Assembly (NCBI RefSeq): GCF_003047105.1
Contig: NZ_CP028475.1
Location: 496,001-560,000, forward strand
Reading direction: 5' to 3'
Source: Celeribacter baekdonensis
Lineage (GTDB): Bacteria > Pseudomonadota > Alphaproteobacteria > Rhodobacterales > Rhodobacteraceae
DNA: 64,000 nt
The notes under the pieces were generated by a model. It worked only from the letters and a program-made list of their open reading frames with translations, was not told the origin of the DNA and made no database searches. Below are positions 7,077 to 15,653 of the stretch, piece by piece (positions within the stretch are counted from its first letter, which is position 1; each line of letters begins with the position of its first letter). Both the position numbers and the translations under genes were made by a program.

Positions 7077-9018
7077 TGAAGCGCTCGAGTTCGACGGCGC
7101 GACAGAGATCCTGCGCGCCTGGGGAGCGGGCCTCACGCCGGATGCAGACCTGACTGTTTCCGAATGGGCGGACCGGCACCGGATGCTCTCCGGGCGCGCT
7201 TCGGCAGAACCGGGGCGGTATCGCACGGCGCGCACGCCCTACATGGGCGAAATCATGGACCGGCTGTCGCCCGGCGATCCAACGCAGCGGATCGTCTTCA
7301 TGAAGGCGGCGCAGGTCGGCGCGACGGAGGCGGGGAACAACTGGATCGGCTTTGCGATCCACCAGGCACCGGGCCCGATGCTGGCGGTCCAGCCGACGGT
7401 GGAACTGGCGAAACGAAACTCACGCCAACGGATCGATCCGCTGATCGATGAGAGCCCCGAACTGCGGGAGCGGGTCAAACCGGCGCGCTCGCGCGACGCG
7501 GGCAACACCATGCTGTCGAAGGAATTCGCGGGCGGCATCCTGATCATGACCGGGGCGAACTCGGCCGTTGGGCTGCGCTCGACCCCGGCGCGTTACATCT
7601 TCCTCGATGAGGTTGATGCCTATCCAGCATCCGCCGACGATGAAGGCGATCCCGTAACGCTGGCCGAAGCGCGGTCGCTGACATTCGCCCATCGCCGCAA
7701 GGTCTTCCTGGTCTCGACCCCGACAATCCGGGGACTGAGCCGGATTGAGCGCGAATATGATGCCAGCGACCAGCGGCGGTTCTTTGTGCCGTGCCCGCAT
7801 TGCGGTCAGGAACAGTGGCTGAAGTTCGAACGGCTGCGCTGGCAAAAGGGGCGGCCGGAGACGGCTGAATATCACTGCGAAGGCTGTGAGACGTCCATCG
7901 CCGAGCATCACAAGACGGCGATGCTGGAGGCTGGCGAATGGCGGGCGACGGCGACCGCAGCCGATCCCGGCACCGTCGGCTATCACCTTTCGGCGCTCTA
8001 TTCGCCGATCGGCTGGCTGAGCTGGGAGCGGATCGTGCGAGCATGGGACGCGGCGCAGGGGTCGGACGAGGCAATCAAAGCCTTCCGCAACACGATCCTC
8101 GGCGAGACATGGGTCGAAACCGGCGAGGCCCCGGACTGGCAGCGCTTGGCGGACCAGCGCGAGACCTGGAATGCTGGCGCTGTGCCAACAGGCAGTCTGT
8201 TCCTGACTGCGGGAGCGGATGTGCAGAAGGATCGCATCGAAGTCGATGTCTGGGCCTGGGGCCGTGGGCTGGAGAGTTGGCTGATTGATCACCTGGTCAT
8301 CGAGGGCGGGCCCGGCGACCAGGCGTGCTGGCAGCAGCTGACCAATTTGCTCGGTCAAACATGGGAACATGCCTCAGGTCAACCGATGACGTTGGCACGG
8401 CTGGCGATCGATACCGGCTACGAGACCAGTGCTGTCTATGCCTGGTCGCGACAGGTCGGTTTCGCGCAGGTGGCCCCGGTCAAAGGAATTGAAGGCTTCA
8501 ACCGCTCGAGCCCGGTCACTGGCCCGACGTATGTAGACGCGACCATCGCAGGCAAAAGGCTGCGGCGCGGGGCGCGGCTTTGGACGGTCGCCACGTCGAC
8601 CTTCAAAACCGAGACCTATCGCTATTTGCGCCAGGACCGGCCGACGCGGGAGGAAATCGAGGCTGGGCACCTTTGCCCGCCCGGAACCATCCATCTGCCA
8701 AACTGGGCGGACGGCGAGTGGTTGAAGCAATTCACGGCCGAACAACTGATCACGGTGCGCACCAAACGCGGCTTTGCCCGGCTCGAATGGCAGAAGCTGC
8801 GCGAACGCAATGAAGCTCTGGATTGTCGCGTCTATGCCCGGGCAGCCGCTTGGATATTGGGCGCTGACCGTTGGTCCGATGCGCGGTGGACTGATCTGGA
8901 AGCACAGGTCGGGATCACGGCGGAGGACATGGCTGAGGACGGGGCGGGAAACACCACGCCCGCTTCTCGGCGCGCGGGACCACAGCGGCGAACCGTGCGC
9001 TCAAGCTACATGAGGTGA
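7024..9018 (+). CDS. Terminase large subunit (lambda gpA type)
   Basis: This 664-residue protein is a phage packaging ATPase/nuclease of the gpA family. Visible are an adenine-binding and Walker A-like segment (MKAAQVGATEAGNNW), Walker B (RYIFLDEVDAY), a coupling STPT motif (VFLVSTPTIRG), a zinc-binding CPHCGQ...CEGC pair and the C-terminal nuclease domain beginning around GADVQKDRIEVDVW. It cuts concatemers and pumps DNA into proheads. I chose the ATG at 7024, which has GGAG just upstream. A longer form from 6988 would add twelve arginine-rich residues read inside the small-subunit gene. Confidence 0.93.
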   Translation: MSVPSSTILPRSNLISGDEALEFDGATEILRAWGAGLTPDADLTVSEWADRHRMLSGRASAEPGRYRTARTPYMGEIMDRLSPGDPTQRIVFMKAAQVGATEAGNNWIGFAIHQAPGPMLAVQPTVELAKRNSRQRIDPLIDESPELRERVKPARSRDAGNTMLSKEFAGGILIMTGANSAVGLRSTPARYIFLDEVDAYPASADDEGDPVTLAEARSLTFAHRRKVFLVSTPTIRGLSRIEREYDASDQRRFFVPCPHCGQEQWLKFERLRWQKGRPETAEYHCEGCETSIAEHHKTAMLEAGEWRATATAADPGTVGYHLSALYSPIGWLSWERIVRAWDAAQGSDEAIKAFRNTILGETWVETGEAPDWQRLADQRETWNAGAVPTGSLFLTAGADVQKDRIEVDVWAWGRGLESWLIDHLVIEGGPGDQACWQQLTNLLGQTWEHASGQPMTLARLAIDTGYETSAVYAWSRQVGFAQVAPVKGIEGFNRSSPVTGPTYVDATIAGKRLRRGARLWTVATSTFKTETYRYLRQDRPTREEIEAGHLCPPGTIHLPNWADGEWLKQFTAEQLITVRTKRGFARLEWQKLRERNEALDCRVYARAAAWILGADRWSDARWTDLEAQVGITAEDMAEDGAGNTTPASRRAGPQRRTVRSSYMR

Positions 9019-9022
9019 ATTG

Positions 9023-9238
9023 ATGTCTACGATTGCCGAGCTCCGTGCCCGCCGCGAGGCGTTGGCCGTTCAACGCTCCTCTGGCGTGGCGCGTGTCAGT
9101 TACGACGGAAAGACGGTGGACTATCGCAGCGTCGCGGAAATCGACCGGGCCATCGAGGCGCTTGACCGCGAGATCGCGGCTGCTGAAGGACGGCGGATCG
9201 TTCGGCAGGTGCGTGTCACGACGACGAAGGGTCTTTGA
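9023..9238 (+). CDS. Head-tail joining protein gpW-like
   Basis: This 71-residue protein has the gpW layout: a helix (TIAELRARREALAVQ), a beta hairpin containing SYDGKTVDYRS, and a second helix (AEIDRAIEALDREIAAAEG). By family knowledge it sits at the head-tail junction and closes filled heads. The ATG at 9023 has GAGG upstream and overlaps no neighbour. A TTG one codon earlier is less likely. Confidence 0.85.
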   Translation: MSTIAELRARREALAVQRSSGVARVSYDGKTVDYRSVAEIDRAIEALDREIAAAEGRRIVRQVRVTTTKGL

Positions 9239-9241
9239 TCC

Positions 9242-10762
9242 ATGGGCCTGTTTGATCGTTTCCGTCGCCCATCCTCGGGCGGCCCGGCAGCCGTGTCAGC
9301 GCGCCTCGAAGGCGCTATGGCGAAACGACGGCTTCGCGGCTGGAACCCGCCGCTGGAGAACATCAATTCGCTGGTCGCCTCGGGCGGTCCCCGCCTGCTG
9401 GCGCGGTCGCGCGAACTGGTCGTCACGAACGGCTATGCCGCAAATGCTTGCGAGGCCTTCGCAGCAAACCTGGTGGGCGATGGGATCAAGCCCTCGTCGC
9501 TGATCACGGATGCGGCGTTGCGTGACAGTGTTCAGCGGTTGTGGCTCGCCTGGACCGACGAGGCCGATGCCGACGGGTTGACCGATTTCTACGGCCTGCA
9601 GGCCATGGTCGCGCGGGAAATGTTCGTGGCAGGCGAATGCTTCGTGCGAATGCGCCCCCGCAGAGTGGAAGACGGATTACTGGTGCCTTTTCAGCTTCAG
9701 CTTCTCCAGTCGGAGATGCTGCCATTCGAGAAGACCGAAACTGCGGCAAACGGCAATCGCATCCGCTGCGGGATTGAATTTGACGGCATCGGGCGCGTGG
9801 CCTACCACTTCCGCCGTCGCCATCCGGGCGACAGCACCGATCAGGGAGCGGTGATCCCGGATACGGTGCGCGTGCCCGCTGAGGATGTGCTTCACATCTA
9901 TCGGCCCATTGATGCAGGCCAGATCCGCGGCCTGCCGCATGTGGCTCCGGCCATGGTGCGGCTGTTTTTGCTGGACCAGTACGATGACGCCGAGCTCGAC
10001 CGAAAGAAGACGGCGGCGATGTTCGCCGGGTTCATCACCAAGACTGCGCCGGAAGACCCGATGATGGGTGAGGCCGAGGCCGCTCTCGATGGCACCGCCA
10101 TTGCGAGCCTCGAACCTGGCACGATGCAGGTGCTGCTGCCGGGCGAGGATGTGAAGTTCTCCAGTCCTGCAGATGTTGGGGGCGGCTATGAGGCGTTTCA
10201 ATATCGGACGCTCTTGTCGGTATCAGCCTCTCTGGGGCTGCCGTACCACCTGGTCACCGGGGATGTGCGCCAGGCGAACTATTCGAGCTTGCGGGCAGAG
10301 CTGGTCGAGTTCCGCCGCCGCATCGGTCAGTTGCAGCACGGGGTGATGGCACACCAGTTGTGTCGGCCGATCTGGCGGCGCTGGCTTGAGACGGCCGTGT
10401 TGTCGGGAGCGCTGGATATCGGCAATCCCGCCGTCGCGCGGCCGGTGCAATGGATCCCGCCACGCTGGGATTGGGTCGACCCGCTGAAGGACATCCAGGC
10501 GCAAGTGCTGGCCATGGAAGCGGGCATCACCTCGCGCCGGAAGGTGGTCGAGGCCACCGGCTATGACGTCGAGGAAGTGGACCGCGAAAATGCGGCAGAT
10601 GCCAAACGCAGTGCTGATCTGGGGCTGAGCTACCGCGCGAGCCCCGGCGAGACGCAAGGCGCGCGGGCGACGCCCGCCGCGCGGCCTGATCCTGGAGATG
10701 GCACAGGCGAAGACACAGGCGACGGATCCGCCTCCACCGATCCCGCCACCGAACAGGAGTGA
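9242..10762 (+). CDS. Portal protein, lambda family
   Basis: This 506-residue portal begins MGLFDRFRRP. Typical segments are visible: NGYAANACEAFAANLVGDGI near the N terminus, EDVLHIYRPIDAGQIRGLPH in the middle, and LPYHLVTGDVRQANYSSLRA followed by the conserved late region. By family knowledge twelve copies form the ring through which DNA enters and leaves the head. The C-terminal 40 residues are acidic and proline-rich (PPPIP overlapping the next leader). It starts three bases after gpW. Confidence 0.92.
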   Translation: MGLFDRFRRPSSGGPAAVSARLEGAMAKRRLRGWNPPLENINSLVASGGPRLLARSRELVVTNGYAANACEAFAANLVGDGIKPSSLITDAALRDSVQRLWLAWTDEADADGLTDFYGLQAMVAREMFVAGECFVRMRPRRVEDGLLVPFQLQLLQSEMLPFEKTETAANGNRIRCGIEFDGIGRVAYHFRRRHPGDSTDQGAVIPDTVRVPAEDVLHIYRPIDAGQIRGLPHVAPAMVRLFLLDQYDDAELDRKKTAAMFAGFITKTAPEDPMMGEAEAALDGTAIASLEPGTMQVLLPGEDVKFSSPADVGGGYEAFQYRTLLSVSASLGLPYHLVTGDVRQANYSSLRAELVEFRRRIGQLQHGVMAHQLCRPIWRRWLETAVLSGALDIGNPAVARPVQWIPPRWDWVDPLKDIQAQVLAMEAGITSRRKVVEATGYDVEEVDRENAADAKRSADLGLSYRASPGETQGARATPAARPDPGDGTGEDTGDGSASTDPATEQE

Positions 10763-10766
10763 CAAT

Positions 10767-11861
10767 ATGACAAGCTGGTATGCGATCCGCGCCCGGGGAA
10801 CAGGTGCGGAAGTGGCGATCTATGACGAAATTGGCGCCTTTGGGGTTTCGGCGAAGGGGTTTCTTGCCGAACTCGGCGCACTGCCCGACGGGACGCCGGT
10901 CGATCTGCGGCTGAACAGCCCGGGCGGGTCAGTCTTCGATGCGGTGGCGATTTACAATGCGTTGAAGCGGCACACGGGCACGGTCACGGTCTGGATCGAC
11001 GGTATTGCCGCCTCTGCCGCCTCCTATGTCGCCATGGCGGGTGACGAGATCGTCATGCCGGAAAACGCGTTCCTGATGATCCACGACCCGTCGGGGTTGG
11101 CAATGGGCACGGCGGGCGACATGCGCGCCATGGCCGAAGCGCTGGACAAGATCGCGGGCAGCCTCGTCCGGGGATATGCCGCCAAATCCGGCAAGACCGA
11201 TGACGAGATCGCAGCGCTGATGTCGGCCGAAACATGGTTCGATGCGGGTGATGCGGTGGCGGCGGGTTTCGCGGACCGGCTGGCGGAACCCGTCAGGATG
11301 GCTGCGCGGTTCGACATCGGTCGGTTCCGCAACGCGCCGCCGGACCTCGTCGAGGCAGTGGAAGCAACAAGCCAGGAGGGTGTTCCGACCGAGGCGGAGA
11401 GCGTTCCGGCCGAAGGCAATCCAGAGACGGGCACCAACATGCACCAAGAGATCGACAGTATCGTGGACGGCGATGTCGAACCTGCCGACGGCACTGGAGA
11501 GGCGGACAGCGACGATGCGCCTGTCGAGCCCGAGGGGCAAGTTGAGGCCGACGACATGCCCAGCCCTTCGGACCCGATCCCGACCCCGGGTGGCGCACCG
11601 CCCGATTCCGCCGCGATCCGCGCCGAGGCGATCACCCATGCCCGCGCTATCGTCGATCTTTGCCGCCTTGCAGGCCAGCCGCAGATGGCTGGGCGCTTCC
11701 TCGATCAGGACGCCAGTCTCGACGACGTCCGCATGGCCCTTCTCGCTGTCAAAGCCGAGGCAGAACCCGAAATCGCCGCCCATCACCCGCAACCCGGCCG
11801 GACCACGACGGCCCGCCCATGGGGCGAGATCGTCGCCCGTACCTTCAAACTGAAAGGATAA
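10767..11861 (+). CDS. ClpP-like head maturation protease
   Basis: This 364-residue protein has an S49/ClpP-type N-terminal protease domain, residues 1-185. LRLNSPGGSVFDAVAIYNAL is the oxyanion segment, the nucleophile is the second serine in GIAASAASYVAMAG, and MIHDPSG holds the histidine. The remaining 180 residues are acidic and proline-rich, as in lambda C/Nu3-type proteins where the tail acts as an assembly scaffold. The start at 10767 has CAGGAG eight bases upstream. The protease is expected to trim capsid or scaffold proteins during head maturation. Confidence 0.9.
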   Translation: MTSWYAIRARGTGAEVAIYDEIGAFGVSAKGFLAELGALPDGTPVDLRLNSPGGSVFDAVAIYNALKRHTGTVTVWIDGIAASAASYVAMAGDEIVMPENAFLMIHDPSGLAMGTAGDMRAMAEALDKIAGSLVRGYAAKSGKTDDEIAALMSAETWFDAGDAVAAGFADRLAEPVRMAARFDIGRFRNAPPDLVEAVEATSQEGVPTEAESVPAEGNPETGTNMHQEIDSIVDGDVEPADGTGEADSDDAPVEPEGQVEADDMPSPSDPIPTPGGAPPDSAAIRAEAITHARAIVDLCRLAGQPQMAGRFLDQDASLDDVRMALLAVKAEAEPEIAAHHPQPGRTTTARPWGEIVARTFKLKG

Positions 11862-11864
11862 CTC

Positions 11865-12230
11865 ATGACCACGCTCACGGAGACCACGCATCCCGGAGGC
11901 TTCCTCGTTTGGGAAGCCTTCCGCGACTACACCCGCGAAACCGTCACCGTTGCGTCCGGCACGCTCAATCCGGGCACCGTGCTGGGCATGATCACGGCTT
12001 CGGGCAAATACGCGGCCCATGATCCCGCCGCCGTCGACGGTACTGAAACCGCCGTGGCGGTGCTCTGGGGCAAGGCCGACGCGACAGGCGGCGATGCGCC
12101 AGCCGTTGCGCTGGTTCGCGGCCCCGCCGTCGTCAATCGCTACGATCTTGTCTTTGTCGGCACCCCCAGTGAGGGCGAGATCACCGCCGCCCATGCCGCG
12201 CTGCAGGCGGTCGGCATCCTCGTCCGCTGA
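11865..12230 (+). CDS. Head decoration protein, gpD-like
   Basis: This 121-residue protein follows the protease by three bases. It shows the gpD family pattern: a TLNPGTVLGMIT strand near the N terminus and DAPAVALVRGPAVVNRYDL followed by an alanine-rich C-terminal helix. By family knowledge it trimerises on the expanded capsid surface and stabilises it against internal DNA pressure. Confidence 0.88.
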   Translation: MTTLTETTHPGGFLVWEAFRDYTRETVTVASGTLNPGTVLGMITASGKYAAHDPAAVDGTETAVAVLWGKADATGGDAPAVALVRGPAVVNRYDLVFVGTPSEGEITAAHAALQAVGILVR

Positions 12231-12255
12231 TCAAACCCTCAAAGGAGGCATTCCC

Positions 12256-13269
12256 ATGACCACCATGGATATCTTCGAAGGCGATGCCTTCACCATCATC
12301 GAACTCACCCGTGCTCTGGAAAACATCCCCTTCAAGCCCGCGATCCTGTCGGGCGCCAGCCTGTTCTCACCGCGCGGCGTGCGCTCGCGCACCGTCGTGA
12401 TCGAGAGCCGGGACGGCACGCTGTCGCTAATCCCGTTCTCTGAACGCGGCTCGGCGGCCGAGCAACAAGTGCCGGAGCGTCGCGACATGCGCGCCTTTGT
12501 CTGCCGCCAGTTCAAGAAGCAGGACGTGCTCTGGGCGTCTGAAATCCAGGGCATCCGCGACTTCGGCTCGGAAAGTGCGACCCAGCAGGTGCAAAGCGAG
12601 GTCGCCCGCAAGCTTGGCCGTTTGCGCCAGGATGCGGAGGCGACGTTCGAATATCATCTGCTGAACGGCATTCAGGGCATCGTGAAGGATCCCAAGGACA
12701 GCGCCACGGTGATCAACTACTTCACCGAGTTCGCCATCACGCCCGCCACCGAGATCGACTTTGATCTCGACAATGCGACCCCGGGTTCCGGCGCGCTACG
12801 CAAACGCTGCCAGGCGCTGATCGAGGATGTCGAGGACAGCATGGGCGGGCTCGCGGCCGGGGCCGTGCAGGTCCGCGCCGAATGCGGCTCCGCCTTCTTC
12901 GCTGATCTCATTGCCCACAAGGAGGTGCGCGAGACCTATCTCAACACCGCCGCTGCTGCCGATCTGCGCGGCCGGGTCGCCGACGAGGTCAGCTTTGGTG
13001 GCATCACCTTCCGTCGCTATCGAGGTGGGGCGGGCTTCGGTGTGCCGACCGACAAGGCCTTCTTCTATCCCGAAGGCGTCGAGGGACTGTTTGAAATCTA
13101 CCACGCACCCGCCGACACCTTCGAGACGGTCAATACTCTGGGACTGCCGCTCTACGCCCGCACGATCCCCGATAGGGACCGTGACGAATGGGTGCGGCTC
13201 GAAATCGAGAGCAACCCGCTGCCGATCTGCACTCGCCCACAAGTGCTGCGCTCGGCAAGGCGGACGTGA
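12256..13269 (+). CDS. Major capsid protein, gpE-like
   Basis: This 337-residue protein matches the lambda gpE capsid family: an N-terminal DIFEGDAFTIIELTRALE segment, then FSPRGVRSRTVVIE, and the C-terminal GLPLYARTIPDRDRDEWVRL signature. The start is certain: AAAGGAGG lies at 12242-12248. Its stop overlaps the next start in TGATG. A long antisense frame covers part of it but has no recognisable content. Confidence 0.93.
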   Translation: MTTMDIFEGDAFTIIELTRALENIPFKPAILSGASLFSPRGVRSRTVVIESRDGTLSLIPFSERGSAAEQQVPERRDMRAFVCRQFKKQDVLWASEIQGIRDFGSESATQQVQSEVARKLGRLRQDAEATFEYHLLNGIQGIVKDPKDSATVINYFTEFAITPATEIDFDLDNATPGSGALRKRCQALIEDVEDSMGGLAAGAVQVRAECGSAFFADLIAHKEVRETYLNTAAAADLRGRVADEVSFGGITFRRYRGGAGFGVPTDKAFFYPEGVEGLFEIYHAPADTFETVNTLGLPLYARTIPDRDRDEWVRLEIESNPLPICTRPQVLRSARRT

Positions 13270-13580
13270 TGTCTGCCTTCGACGCCGCCGTCGACTTGCT
13301 GTTCGCCGACCCGAACATCGGGCGCGAGGCGATCTACACCTCCGACGGCGGCGCGCCCATGCTGGTGCGCGTCGTCTCGCGGCAGGCTGATGCGATCACC
13401 GACTTTGGCGATGCCCGGCTCTGGTCGGAAACGACCCGGATCGACCTGCGTGTCGCTGAGGTTCCGGCCCCGCGTCCGGGCGACCGCTTGGAAATCGACG
13501 GCGAAGCCTTCCTCATTCAGGGCGAGCCCGTTCGTGACCGGGAACGATTGGTCTGGACCGTGGACCTGAGGTCCGCGTGA
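13269..13580 (+). CDS. Head-tail joining protein, gpFII-like
   Basis: This 103-residue beta-rich protein (ATRIDLRV-type strands, PRPGDRLEIDGEAFLIQGEP) lies where the lambda FII-type attachment protein is expected, directly after the capsid gene and before the DUF6441 gene. It overlaps both neighbours by a base or two. The family assignment rests on size, fold pattern and position. Confidence 0.7.
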   Translation: MSAFDAAVDLLFADPNIGREAIYTSDGGAPMLVRVVSRQADAITDFGDARLWSETTRIDLRVAEVPAPRPGDRLEIDGEAFLIQGEPVRDRERLVWTVDLRSA

Positions 13581-14206
13581 AACTGAAACTCGACATCGAT
13601 CCCGACATCGTCGCCATGATGGCAGCGGAGGTCGCGGCGGGCGAACGGGCGGTGACAGCGGCCATGCGCGAGGCCGGGACCGGGCTGAAGTCTGCTTGGC
13701 GTATGCAGATCACTGGCGCGGGGCTCGGACGACGGCTTGCCAACTCGATCCGTAACCAGAACTTCCCGAGGTCGGGCGAGAGCCTTGATGCGGCGGCATT
13801 GGTCTGGTCCAAGGCCCCAGTAATCGTCGGCGCTCACGATACCGGCCCACTGATCCGCTCGAAGGACGGGTTCTGGCTGGCGATTCCGTTGCCCGCTGCC
13901 GGGAAATCCACGCGCGGCGGGCGGATCACCCCCGGCGAATGGGAGCGGCGACGCGGTCTACGCCTGCGCTTCGTCTATCGCCGGACGGGTCCGAGCCTGC
14001 TGGTGGCCGAGGGACGGCTGAATACGAAGGGTCAGGCGGTGGTCTCCCGATCAAAGACTGGGCGCGGAAAGGTCACCGCGCCGATCTTCCTTCTGGTGCC
14101 GCAGGTCAAACTGCCGAAGCGACTGGACCTCGACCGGGACGCAGAGCGGGCGCTCGACAGCGTGCCGGGGCTGATCGTGGCGAAATGGGTAGAGGACAGG
14201 TTTTGA
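13577..14206 (+). CDS. DUF6441-like tail-completion protein
   Basis: This 209-residue protein starts at a GTG overlapping the previous stop. It has a helical N-terminal half (MMAAEVAAGERAVTAAMREA) and a basic central beta region (GLRLRFVYRRTGPSLLVAEG). I recall this arrangement as DUF6441, a gpZ-like neck or tail-completion family in alphaproteobacterial phages. The exact role is inferred from position between head-joining and tail-terminator genes. Confidence 0.65.
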   Translation: MKLKLDIDPDIVAMMAAEVAAGERAVTAAMREAGTGLKSAWRMQITGAGLGRRLANSIRNQNFPRSGESLDAAALVWSKAPVIVGAHDTGPLIRSKDGFWLAIPLPAAGKSTRGGRITPGEWERRRGLRLRFVYRRTGPSLLVAEGRLNTKGQAVVSRSKTGRGKVTAPIFLLVPQVKLPKRLDLDRDAERALDSVPGLIVAKWVEDRF

Positions 14207-14220
14207 ATTTGGATTAAGCA

Positions 14221-14766
14221 TCAGCTAAGAGACGCTCGTACATCCGCCATCGGAATGAAGACGCGGTGCGGATTGTCAGGATCGCCAAGGGTTTGGAAGC
14301 CGAGTTCGGCATAGAAGTTCCAGCGGCGATCAAAATGGTCGTCTTGGAGCACGTCGAGTGTGATGGCTGCGGCACCCATCTGGTCAGCAATCTCGAGGCA
14401 GCGCTTCAAGGCATCTATTACGAGAGCTGTTCCCAGACCCATACCTTGCGAAGCTTCGTGTACGGCGACAGCACGGATGTAGATTACCGGGATATCGGGG
14501 ACACCAGCGCGCTGCCACTTTTTGGGACCAAGATTGGCCCGAACGGCCATCGCGCCGAGTGTATAGAAACCGAGCACCGCGGGATCGTTGCCATCCGTTG
14601 CGATCCATGCTGTGACCATGCCGGCCTTGATTTGATCCGAAAGCGAGGATTTCAGAAAGTTATCGATGGGCGCAAATCCGCAAGAAAAGGCGCTGCGGTC
14701 ATGCAGCGCCTTGTCAAACTTGGCGATTGTGAGGGCGGGCGTGTCCGCCGCGGCCTCAGCCGGCAT
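14221..14766 (-). CDS. GNAT-family acetyltransferase toxin (TacT/AtaT-like)
   Basis: This 181-residue GNAT enzyme shows the acetyl-CoA loop (AVHEASQGMGLGTALVIDAL), a preceding strand with VIYIRAVAV and the late DRRWNFYAELGFQTL segment. Together with the DUF1778 gene upstream it forms a TacAT-like toxin-antitoxin pair. Known members acetylate charged tRNAs and stop translation. The two genes overlap by 11 bases. The pair is inserted on the opposite strand in the middle of the late operon, typical of a prophage cargo (moron) that can be expressed in the lysogen. Confidence 0.88.
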   Translation of the reverse strand: MPAEAAADTPALTIAKFDKALHDRSAFSCGFAPIDNFLKSSLSDQIKAGMVTAWIATDGNDPAVLGFYTLGAMAVRANLGPKKWQRAGVPDIPVIYIRAVAVHEASQGMGLGTALVIDALKRCLEIADQMGAAAITLDVLQDDHFDRRWNFYAELGFQTLGDPDNPHRVFIPMADVRASLS

Positions 14767-15064
14767 CCTTCAGGAGGCCCTTCGACGCTTCGGCGGCGCG
14801 TGCCAGACCTGGCACAACCTTTCCGGGCAACTCGATAGCGGCCTTGAAAGCTTCAAACGCGTCAATGGGCAGAATGGAGAGAGATATTCGCTGTTCCACT
14901 TCCTGCGCACGCAGAAGGGCCGCCTGACGAATAAAGTCAGCTTCCTGCAGGCCAGTGGCAGCAGCTGCAGCCTTTATGCGCTCTTCATCAGCACGATGCA
15001 TGCGCAACTCTTTGCGCGCTTCCATCTTGCCCGGCGTAGGTGCGGTGGTTTCGATCGCAAACAT
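14756..15064 (-). CDS. DUF1778 (RHH) antitoxin
   Basis: This 102-residue antitoxin has the DUF1778 ribbon-helix-helix region (ARKELRMHRADEERIKAAAA, then LQEADFIRQAALLRAQEV). A C-terminal tail should bind and neutralise the GNAT toxin encoded downstream. The start at 15064 has GGAG seven bases upstream; a longer frame to 15238 reads implausible hydrophobic sequence. The perfect dyad at 15087-15109 lies 22 bases upstream and is probably its autoregulatory operator. Confidence 0.85.
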   Translation of the reverse strand: MFAIETTAPTPGKMEARKELRMHRADEERIKAAAAATGLQEADFIRQAALLRAQEVEQRISLSILPIDAFEAFKAAIELPGKVVPGLARAAEASKGLLKDAG

Positions 15065-15086
15065 AATCGGTCTCCTTCGCCGATCT

Positions 15087-15109
15087 ATGTACGGTATAAC
15101 GCCGTACAT
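15087..15109 (-). promoter_or_regulatory. Operator-like dyad of the toxin-antitoxin pair
   Basis: ATGTACGG and CCGTACAT form a perfect eight-base inverted repeat with a seven-base TATAACG spacer. It lies just upstream of the antitoxin start on the minus strand. RHH antitoxins usually repress their own operon through such palindromes, so this is the expected operator. The AT-rich spacer could overlap a -10 element. Confidence 0.6.
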
Positions 15110-15225
15110 GTCAATGATCATCATGAGGGTGATCAGGGTCGGCCGCATCGGAAAGATCATGTTCATCACGATGATCACCATGATGATGATCGCCTCGACC
15201 ATCCAACGAACGTCAGAATAGCACA
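15110..15225. repeat. GATC/ATGATG-rich spacer
   Basis: This 116-base gap between the antitoxin promoter and the tail-terminator gene is full of imperfect ATGATC/ATGATG words. They are too short and irregular for a CRISPR. It may simply be low-complexity DNA left by insertion of the toxin-antitoxin pair. Confidence 0.4.
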
Positions 15226-15645
15226 ATGCCCACCCCACGCGAAACCATCCTGACCGCGCTGCACGCGCGGCTTTCGGCGCTGCCCGCGACCGCCCTGCGC
15301 GGTGAGGTCTTGCCCGAGCGCGTCCCGGTTGATGGCCTGCTGATCCTGCGCGACGGCGAGCCGGGGGAGCCCGAGGTGACGCTCTCGCCGCTACGCTACC
15401 ACTACCAGCATCGCGCCGAAATCGAGGCAGTCGTGCAGGGCGCTGACCGTGACGCCGCCTTCGGCACGCTCTGCGCCAGCATCGGCTTAGCGATTGCCGC
15501 TGACCGCACGCTGGGCGGTCTCTGCGACTGGATTGAGGCGGAAGCGCCCCGTCCAGTTGATCTGCCCATCGAGGGTGCTGCGGCGCTCAAGGCGGCCGTC
15601 ATTCCGGTGGCGCTGCACTATTCCACGGCCGACCAGCTGGCGTGA
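15226..15645 (+). CDS. Tail terminator/minor tail protein (gpU-like position)
   Basis: This 139-residue alpha/beta protein (ETILTALHARLSALP, then VTLSPLRYHYQHRAEIEAVV) resembles proteins sometimes mis-annotated as acyl-CoA transferases in Rhodobacterales phages. It lies between DUF6441 and the tube gene, where lambda-type phages encode the tail terminator. The role is inferred from position and size. The ribosome site upstream is weak, probably because the toxin-antitoxin insertion separates it from the rest of the late operon. Confidence 0.65.
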   Translation: MPTPRETILTALHARLSALPATALRGEVLPERVPVDGLLILRDGEPGEPEVTLSPLRYHYQHRAEIEAVVQGADRDAAFGTLCASIGLAIAADRTLGGLCDWIEAEAPRPVDLPIEGAAALKAAVIPVALHYSTADQLA

Positions 15646-15653
15646 TCATCCGG

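Noticed and set aside
10929..12194. 421-codon reverse frame opposite the protease and decoration genes
   Set aside because: It is antisense to two well-supported head genes, and its composition is that of a GC-rich shadow.
15110..15225. ATGATC/ATGATG repeats as a CRISPR or iteron array
   Set aside because: Units are only 6-9 bases, irregular and without uniform spacers; no cas or replication genes are nearby.
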